Part shown: positions 55,915 through 64,000 of the stretch, in pieces
Layout of the letters: each line of letters opens with the position of its first letter
Position numbering within the stretch: the first letter of the stretch is position 1
NCBI RefSeq assembly: GCF_018873765.1
Contig: NC_057919.1
Location: 69,186,984-69,250,983, forward strand
DNA length: 64,000 nucleotides
Direction: 5' to 3'
Source: Telopea speciosissima
Taxonomy: Eukaryota; Streptophyta; Magnoliopsida; Proteales; Proteaceae
The notes under the pieces: generated by a model
Told to the model about the DNA's origin: nothing
Seen by the model: the letters and a program-made list of their open reading frames with translations, nothing else
Databases searched by the model: none
Position numbers and translations under genes: made by a program

Positions 55915-58900
55915 TCAACTTTTCTTTTTCACTTGCATCTTGGTGGCTTTCTCACCCCGACTTTTACTTCTCTTCGCCTTGGGTGCCCGTCCACTTTTCT
56001 TCTGTTCCTCACCTTTCTCATAAGGATTCACCTCCTCAAACTTAATTGGTTTGATTATGACACCAGGTCTCTTCACCACCTGAATTTAAGGCACCCATAG
56101 TGAGAAATGTAACAATGTACAACTCGATACAAACACCTATGTTTCCAAGGAAGCAAGTTATTATTACTGATCATAATAATAATAGTAATAAAAGGGTCAT
56201 CATGAGTTCATAAATTTAAAATGCCCTATGTTTTTTCCCTTCTTTGTTCTCCCTCACATCTTGTTTGTTACATGCTACCATTTATTTCCATTTTAATTTG
56301 GTGGAGTAAAAGCAAAAGAAAGAAAATTCAATTCCAAAGCTCTAACCCACTTACTTCTGGCCGATTAAGTGCACCAACTGATGTTGCTGGGTTGAACTCA
56401 GGTCCAATAGGCATTCTAATACTCTGTTCGAAAACTTCCTTCGATGTGTATGGATAGGGCAATGTCTTTGTAAGCAACTTCTCAGCCTGCCAAATAAAAT
56501 AAAGCAACCCTCAACAACTTAAATGTCATGCAAGAGAAGAGCAGTAATGCACATGAAGCAGGATATCAACCAGTTTATTAATAATATTTATTAGAAAAGA
56601 AAAGGATGAACTGAACTAGAGATCATACACATAGTTTGCATTGTGATATTTATTGTCCCCATAGTTTGCATTGTGATAAAATGGTCAATGTTGCAAGAGA
56701 AATAAGGATGAAATAGTTATAAAGAATCATTTTTTTAACTTTATTGGATACTAAAATCTGTATCACAATTAACCTCTATGCCAACACTGAGAAAGAAAAG
56801 GAGGATGTTGGGCAATCATTTTTCTCCATACAAGACTGCTATTTCCTATTTAACTTCTAGACATATGATACAATGCTGAGTTTAGCGAAAATCTTAAACA
56901 CTTAATGAAACATAAAACTTGATATTCTCATTGGACTGGATGGTAGATAGGCATTGGCTACTGAAAGTTAAAAGAGACTTTCTGTTAATCTAAGCTCATT
57001 TAACTAGTTTCAAGTTTTTGGTTTTTAACCAGGCAGAGGCAAGTCAAATTAATAACTTTAGTAGGCACTGGAACCTGTTAAAGCAAAGTAATTCTTTCTT
57101 TTTGGGTTGGGGAGGGGGCGGTGAAGCAAGTAGGATTAATGTAGTCTAGACCATTAACAAATTGTTGACTATAGATTTTGGGGTTTGAAAGGGAAAGAGG
57201 AGCACGAGGGAGAAAACAATGCAAATTCAATTCTAAAATCTTAAACTACTCACCTTCTTGTCAATCTTTTCAGAGATAATAACATGTTTAAGATGTGCAT
57301 CCTTCCTCTTCTTAAGGGCTTCTTCTCTCTTGTTTTTGGCATTTGCATGCTCTTCAAGCATCCAAGGAGGCAAGCCTTTCTTCTGCTGAATATGAGTCCA
57401 TTGGCCCCAGCCTGGAAGTAATACTGGCTTTTCAGGTTCTGGATTCTCCTCTTTCAGAATTTCCAGCTTATCGTTCTCAAACTCTTCCTCAACATTGTCA
57501 CCAGCAAAAGCACGGTGTATAAGATCTGCTTGAGATGGAAGTTCATAGCTAGGTTTTGCACCAGAAGATAGAATCCCATCCACCATCTCTTCTTCACTCT
57601 CTGAATTGGTGTCCTCATCTACCTCCTAAAGATTTAAAAGAAGAATAAAACGAAACAAAGGTAAGAGGAACAAATAAGAGAGAAGTTAACCATAAATTAT
57701 GCTGTTATGTAACTAATGGATGAAGGTCAGACCTTCAGCTCCTGACGAGGCAAACCAGGTTCTACCACAACCGAAGACTTGCGATTATTGCCATCTACCT
57801 CTTCTCCATTTTTCATCTGGTGCTTATATTGTTACGAAATGAGCGTTTTTAAAAATTAAAAAAAAAAAAAGAAAAAAAAAAGATATTTGTTGCTGAGGAA
57901 AAATGAAAGATGAGGTGAAAGCAACCTTTCTCCAGGAGCCTGATGCAAAAATAGCCACTTCAAATGTAGTTTTGGGCCCAGGGTCTTTAACAATATCATC
58001 AAAACTCTGTGGATCAGAAAAGCAACAGATATTTACATAGGTGGGGGGACAATGCAAGACAAAGAAAAGATGAAAATAACTCAGAACTCAATATCACCTT
58101 AAACACAGGCTGCAGACCAACACCAGACTCTTCATGAAGTGAATTTGGATCAATTTGAACATCCTTTTGTACAAGACTAACATTGTTCTGACCCCCATCA
58201 ATGTTTTCGTCGGCCTCTAATTCGTCTTCACTGTCAGTGTAATCACCTATAGTCTTTGGTTTCTTATTACTTATTTCTCGGGTATTTTTACTAGCTGTTC
58301 CAAATAGCCGTCTACCACTTGAGGTTCCTATTTTTGGATTTTCTGACCCAATAGTATCATCAAGCTGCTCTACCATGGACTCACACTCTCGAAGAGTGAG
58401 TTCTGCCTCTCTATAAGCTTCTGCCTTTCTCTTTTTATCTGCATTAACCTGCATAGAAGCAAATCAAAGATAGTTATGGAAAAAGACATCCATGATAACA
58501 ATCAAAGCCACAGAATATGCCAGGTAGAATCAAGTGAAGTTGAGAGAGGTGAGAATAAATAAACTTTTACCATGAATGGCATCGAAAGCACCCCTGATTT
58601 AGGCTGCTCCGCATCTTCCACAAGTTCAAGTGTCTTCTCTTTCACCTTGGTTAAAAGCTTGGATGCCCTGTCCTGACCTGAGCTCAACAAAAGATCATCA
58701 TCCTCCTCCTCATCCTCATCACTACTACCTTCACTGTCACTACTATCCTTCACAGAATTCATCTTTCTGGTCAAAAGTGCATGTTGATGGAGTTGTTCAG
58801 AAATAGCGGCTCGAGTTCCTTCATCTTGGGTGTTTAGACCACGTTCCAAAATACGTTTTGCCCACTTGGAACTGTTTTTGTGTTTCAGCGTCATACGTTC

Positions 58901-61900
58901 CTGCATTTAATATTAAAGAATAAACATGAGTGTGTATGCATGCACGCACAAAAGAGAATGAGAGGAATAAGAAACTGTAAGCATGATGAAATTTGGCCGA
59001 ATATTGCAACTAATTATGTAGGATGCAACTAATGATATATATATATATATACATTCTAGACAGAATGTACAATCACCTCAGCTCGTTTAAATTCTTGCTT
59101 AATTGCTTGTTCCTTGGCAGCTTCAGGATCCATTTCCATTCTAGCAGATGCTGATTTCAGTCTATCCTTCTTCAACAACCGATGGTACACCTTGGATTTA
59201 ATGTTCTTGATGTGTTTTGCCTTCATTTCATGACGGAAAAGAAGGCTACGCATTTTAGCAAGACGGTTTTGACGATCTTTTACATCTTTGACTGATATCT
59301 GCCACGCATCAGCAGCCAGAGCAGCAAAGGGAAGCGTCAATAACAAGCATATTGTGCATAATACAAGTATCACTCAGAAAGGTGACATAAATCATCCAAA
59401 GGACCTAGGAAAGTAGACATCCACACAGAACAGTACTTTAAGGCAGAAGTTCAAAGATCTGATAAAGAAGATTTAATAAACTTTAAGTGAGTTCCTTCAT
59501 AAACAATCACAAAGGTTTTCTCTCACAGTACTATAACCAAATAGGATAGAGTCTATTTTTCCTTTCATTTGGTTAGGGGGCGGGGGAGAGAAGAGATAGA
59601 GAGTAAAGAAGGTTGTTCCAAATAGGCAAGCGTCTGGATTTGTACTTGGGAGATAGACTGTCCTGGAGTATCATCACGCTTGGAGGGAACTTAATCAACC
59701 AGTGGATTGCATTGCCTCCAAGATTTCAAAAAATGGAATTGGGAATCGAATCGGTCAGTGCCGATTCCGATCCGAATCGGCTAGATCATTCACGGCCAAT
59801 TCCAATCCAAATTAGCCGATTCACAATTCTTAAAATTGTGATTGCATCTATGCCTTCTGGGGATGTTAAACTATCATTTACTCTTCTGATTTTCCAGGTG
59901 GCCTTTGTAAACTTCTTACAAATAATTCTGCCCAGTGTATTTATTACCGAATGTAAAAAAAACTTCCCTCATCAATGAAATTATCCTTACCCATCCAAAA
60001 AAAAATTTGTTCCTTTTGAGAAGCTAAAAAAGTAATACTATTACATATTTCTGATTTTAGCATTTAAAAAGCAGAGCAATTGAATTAGTTGTTTGTTAAC
60101 AACCTCGCCCCACCCCCCCAACCCAGGGAAGGAAAAGCAGAACACAAAATTTTCCATTTGTCATTTCTCTTCTCTTTCCCATCTCTTCATTCCCTTTTTC
60201 TTGTTTTGACCTCAGTTTTCCCTACCTTGTTTTGTTTGGATCCATGTAGCCGACCCCATTAAGTTGGGATAAGGCTGGGTTTGTCGTTGTTGTTGTTGTA
60301 TTGTCTCAGAAGAAAAAGCAGAACAACAAATGCAAATAACAGAAACATTCTCTTCTTTTTCCTCCTGCTCCTCGGAAAAAGTGGACAGATGTGACTTTAA
60401 AAGAGTATAATAATTTGGCAGTGATGGCCATCTAAACTTCCCAAAATTCCCGAGATACTCCTCTAGTATCAGAAAGAACTATTTTGTGAATGTAACCAGA
60501 CAACTAACAATCGATATAATCAAGTTTTACAGAAGTGCTTTTGTGCTAAAGAAGATTTACCAGAAAGCGCATAGAATATATTATCTAGAAGGAAATAAAA
60601 AAAGCAACTGACCAACATTAATTGGTCAACAATTCAAGACTACAAGTAAACAACAGAGGGGCAATGAAAAATTATCATTATGAGACAGATATCATATACT
60701 ACAATTCTATACAGAAGATCAGAAGAAATAAATTTTTGACGGAGCTCCATACCTTGTTGAGCTCAAGAAGCCTTGAACCATCCTTGTTGTGCGCTTCCAT
60801 AACCTTGGCATCCTGAACTAGGGAAGCAATCTTCTTCTCAAAATCAGTTTTAGGTTCAAATTCAGATGCAATTGCCCCCACAGTCGAATACCCTACATTT
60901 ATATCTTCATCAAAATACAGAGTTGGCGCTTCCCGATGCTTTTTGACTAACGGCTCCCACTTAGTGATCTCCTTCTTTGATTGTTCATACACAACTTTCC
61001 TCTCCACCCTCTCGCGATCAACTTTTGGAAGAGGAGCCTTAACAGTCATAGACTTTTTGTCCACTTGATGCACTCTCTTTCGGATCTTGCTGTAGCCAGG
61101 CATCCCCTGGATACTTTCTAATAGATCCTCAATACTTAAGTTTCCATCACCATCAGTAGCACCTCTGCTCGGATTGTACTCTGATTCTGGGTGTGCCTCC
61201 GATACAACATTGTTCTTCCTTTTTTTACCTGAAAAATATTTATATATCCTATTCTCCTCAGGTGTCTGATTTTATATAAGAGGACCCAAAAAAAAGATAC
61301 ATCTTTACAACTCCATACCTTCAAAGGCCTCACTCGAGAGTCCAGTAATTCCTTGCAGCATCTTTGCATGCCTTTTGTCGTCATCTTCTTCAACTTCATC
61401 ATCCAATCGATCTGAACTATCTCTACTTCTACTCCTTTCACCATTATCATTATCCTCATAATCCTCATCATCATCTTCTGATGGCAAATTCTCATCCTAC
61501 ATAATGTGTACATTGTCAATGAATAAACAGAGTATAAAAGAGCATTGAACTATATAGAGGAAATGTTTTAAGGATCATTTACTGTTAGTTTACTTCAATC
61601 AATAACAGATACTCCTTTTTGGAACAAAGAAGCCAACAATCTTATTTTCAATTTAGTGAGCAATTATTTCTTTCAACTGATAAACCACCATTCCATAAAA
61701 ATCGTATTGTAATTAAATCAGCATCCTGACTAAGCATAAATATAAGTAGAGCAAAATATTCACGCAGATGGAAATCAAGCGATCTCAAAACTGATAACTT
61801 TATCAACCTTCGGTAGATGAAACTACTAGAGAGAGAGTTTTAATAAAAGGGTTATGTAATCAATGGCGGAAAACCTGAGAAAACGGGATAAGAAAGTAGA

Positions 61901-62262
61901 AAAGGAAACAGACAAGGAAGAAAACCCTAGAGTACCTCAAATTCGTCTGGAAGCTCGTATTCGAGGTTATCAACAGGATCGAATCGCCTATTCTTCTTTG
62001 ACTCCTCTTCTGGCTTACGCTCTTCGTACTCATACACATCATTATCGACAATTCCATCTGAATCAACCTCTTCATCATTATCGAGCTCACGTTTCAACGC
62101 AGAGGGCAAACGAGGACCAGTCTTTTTGTGCTCATCCTTCTTCTCGTTGAAGTTGCTATGCTTCTTCGGTCTCTTCTTCTTATCTACAGTTAGAGATTTG
62201 GCCTGTAACTCATTTCGCTTCTTATCGCTCGCATCCTTCCTCTGTTTAGTATCCTCTCTCAT
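55915..62262 (-). CDS. UTP14: U3 snoRNA-associated protein 14 (UTP14), small-subunit processome
   Basis: Eleven minus-strand exons join in frame into 905 residues: 62262-61936, 61496-61319, 61228-60753, 59298-59077, 58900-58571, 58448-58098, 58006-57926, 57816-57733, 57625-57254, 56486-56355, 56079-55915. All borders are GT-AG. Landmarks: a basic and acidic N terminus; YSKIRKRVHQVDKKSMTVKA and EITKWEPLVKKHREAPTLYF of the UTP14 domain; KIKSKVYHRLLKK-type helix (IKSKVYHRLLKKDRLK); ERMTLKHKNSSKWAKRILER; an acidic patch; LPGWGQWTHIQQKKG; and the C-terminal HVIISEKIDKKAEKLLTK with PYPYTSKEVFEQSIRMPIGP. UTP14 is a nucleolar component of the SSU processome that activates the DEAH helicase DHR1 for release of U3 from pre-rRNA in yeast. 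The length is normal for plants. Confidence 0.96.
60228..60301 (+). mobile_element. 3' end of an Au-like SINE in UTP14 intron 3
   Basis: GGATCCATGTAGCCGACCCC, AGTTGGGATAAGGCT and a (TTG)n tail are the widely shared 3' end of plant Au-type SINEs. 5' truncated, antisense to UTP14. Intron 3 (59299-60752) also has GATTCCGATCCGAATCGG-type repeats at about 59735-59830. Confidence 0.65.
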
Positions 62263-62265
62263 CCT

Positions 62266-62283
62266 TCACTTCTTCTCCACCAT
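62266..62283 (-). promoter_or_regulatory. Minimal upstream ORF of UTP14
   Basis: ATG at 62283 in the same frame as UTP14, five codons (MVEKK), TGA at 62268-62266, then AGG and the main ATG at 62262. It may act as a uORF, or the TGA may be a mutation that shortened the N terminus by seven residues. Confidence 0.6.
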
Positions 62284-62289
62284 TTTCTG

Positions 62290-62620
62290 TGTACGAACGG
62301 CCTTTGGCTCCGACGGCTGCGAAAGGAAGAGCGAACGAACTGTTTTTCGGCAACAATTCTTCTCTTCTCAGGCTTCTGCTATCGATGCTTGGTTACAGAT
62401 ATATGTTTAACCTGATGGATCAACTGGCCTGATTAGAACGTTCCCATTTGTGTAAAACGAATTTTAAAACGTTATTTAACCTATGGGTTTTTCTAAAACC
62501 CATCCCCAAACCCTAGTAAGGTCGGGAACGGCAATCAAACGGATTCGGATGCGTATTGATATTAAACGTGGCATATGCGTCATAGATGTAGTTGGAATTT
62601 AAGCTAAAAAGTACCCATGC
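62290..62620. other. UTP14 5' UTR and proximal promoter
   Basis: No TATA box recognised; a CATCCCCAAACCCTAG telo-box-like AAACCCTA lies at about 62508. Telo-box motifs are frequent in ribosome-biogenesis gene promoters in plants. Confidence 0.4.
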
Positions 62621-62751
62621 ATAATTTCTTGGGGCCACCCGCCTGAGGCTCAGTAGGGCCCAGAAGCTCCCGGTTCGTGTGTGGTGCGGGGGTCATATAC
62701 GAGCTCAGGGGGGATTTAGTCTGTCTAAAGTCGGATACCCCTCCTGTCTCC

Positions 62752-62781
<30 letters not shown>
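62615..62781 (+). mobile_element. Retroposon with long poly(A) tail
   Basis: GC-rich body from about 62625 (CTTGGGGCCACCCGCCTGAG, GGTTCGTGTGTGGTGC, GGGGGGATTTAGTCTG) ends in 29 A residues at 62752-62780. ACCCATG occurs just upstream at about 62609 and immediately after the tail, a possible target duplication. Probably a SINE, family not identified. Confidence 0.5.
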
Positions 62782-62782
<1 letters not shown>

Positions 62783-62879
62783 CATGAAGTTGAAACCAAT
62801 CCTAAGGTTAAATAGTGCTTGCATATTAAAAGCATTCTACACAATCACACGAGGGAGAGGATCCCAAAGAGAATCCACC

Positions 62880-63475
62880 AGGGCTGCAATAGGATCGGGT
62901 TGGACCGGGTTTTTTAAAACCCCAGCCCAACCCTGAGTCTCCTTAGTAGAGCTAGGCCCGGTCCGACCCTGACTCAGGGCATGGAAAATTTTACCTTAAC
63001 CTGCCCTCATGGTCAGGTCGGGCTAACCCTAATCATGGAGTGGGAGAAGGGAGAGATGCATGGCTTGGACTGAGTTGGACTAGATCAGTAAAAAAATTAT
63101 CAATTTTATATAAAATAACACTATAATAAAATTCTCATCAAAAAAAAAAAAACACTATAATAAAATATATATCAATTATTATCTTCATATATAATATATT
63201 ATATAGCAAAATACAAGGCCATTTAAGTTTATAATATATAAAGTATATCAATATATATTTTAAAATATAACTTAAAATAGGATCAGACTAGGCCGGGCCG
63301 AGTTCATCCCGAAACCTCAACCCTGGCCGACCCAACCCCGACTCAAGGCCACAAAATTTCCAGCCCTGACCTGTCCTCAAGCCAATATCTCAACCTAGGC
63401 TCTGTTTCGACTCAAGGCGGGCCAAGACGAGTTCGGGCTGACAAGGCGAAACTTGTACCCCTAAAATCCACATTC
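62880..63475. mobile_element. GC-biased TIR element with AGGGCTGCAAT ends
   Basis: Left AGGGCTGCAATAGGATCGGG and right GCGAAACTTGTACCCCT are loosely inverted. Both halves are rich in CCGACCC and CCAACCC words around an AT-rich centre (63080-63270). AATCCAC occurs on both sides close to the ends. No coding. Confidence 0.45.
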
Positions 63476-63479
63476 CAAC

Positions 63480-64000
63480 TCAAAAGCCAACATTGTCACC
63501 ACTTTTACTCCCTTTTTAAAGCCTACATTGTCACCCCCTTCAACTATGTCCCTTTTTCATGTACACCCCCTCATCTTTAAAACCTGTCAAACACACCTCA
63601 TCATCGATTGAAAGCATATAAATTAGTTCATCAAACTAACTACCATTTAGTTTTAAACGACAATACTCACCCAACCATTTTTTTAGGATTAGATTGCCAA
63701 AATTAAAAGTTTGAAGATGAAATATAAATACAACTACCTTTTCAGTTTCTGTTTTATAATTTTGAATTCTAATAGAAATTCTAGGTTCCTAATACTAGTC
63801 TGACTCTGAAAAAGTTTTAATCATCAAGAGATTTTTAATTGATTGCTGTTCTGAAACCTGAATGCCTGCATCGATTCTGAATTTTTTGGGTTGAATATAG
63901 TTTCCTAGTTCGAGTAAGAATGCCTCATAACTTGAGATCCAGCCATCAGATCTGGATCATGTTTTGCAACCTATTCCACCTCTTGAATAGACCCTTCGAA
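63480..64000. other. Terminal stretch without a recognised gene
   Basis: The part 63480-63700 (CATTGTCACC repeated, ACACCCCCTCATC) resembles arms of the long-TIR MULEs but no partner arm is in the window. The rest is AT-rich. Confidence 0.35.

Noticed and set aside
61860-62410. Open frames antisense to UTP14 exons 1-2
   Set aside because: The minus-strand UTP14 exons explain the coding signal, including splice sites and homology.

Overview
This window is nuclear DNA of a flowering plant. It has spliced GT-AG genes whose closest known families are plant ones (UTP14, LURP-one-related, DRM1/auxin-repressed, plant folate-receptor-like), a canonical plant microRNA (MIR164), and a dense load of plant transposons. 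I cannot name the species. Everything is read by eye; no alignment or search was run.

Layout: 0-1.7 kb, 3' end of a hAT-transposase-type gene (+). 2.0-7.8 kb, decayed Ty1/copia retrotransposon (+) with an intact RT/RNase H frame and a possible later insertion in its LTR. 8.6 kb, tRNA-derived SINE (-). 9.3-11.2 kb, folate-receptor-like membrane protein gene (-), 3' end unresolved. 11.3-12.1 kb, long-TIR Mutator-like (MULE) foldback. 12.4-16.4 kb, MITEs. 16.6-17.4 kb, LURP-one-related gene (+). 18-19.6 kb, LINE relic (+). 20.3-21.5 kb, DRM1-like gene (-). 21.9-38 kb, gene-poor MITE field with two more long-TIR MULEs (26.5-28.0 and 32.0-34.2 kb), the second carrying a broken captured gene piece. 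38.3-38.6 kb, MIR164 precursor (+). 40.5-52.6 kb, a four-deep nest of DNA transposons centred on a PIF/Harbinger element with an intact DDE transposase, a decayed second ORF and a two-exon double GRF zinc-finger ORF. 52.7 kb, orphan first-exon candidate. 53-55 kb, MITEs. 55.9-62.3 kb, complete 11-exon UTP14 gene (-). 62.6-64 kb, retroposon and GC-biased TIR element.

The host genes (folate-receptor-like, LURP, DRM1-like, MIR164, UTP14) look functionally unrelated, as is normal for a plant chromosome. The richest structure is in the mobile DNA: five long-TIR MULEs, three of them with exact 9-bp target duplications, several MITE families present in two to five copies, and the nested Harbinger at 41.7-50.1 kb, whose GRF gene keeps a readable coding sequence because a later MULE landed inside its intron.
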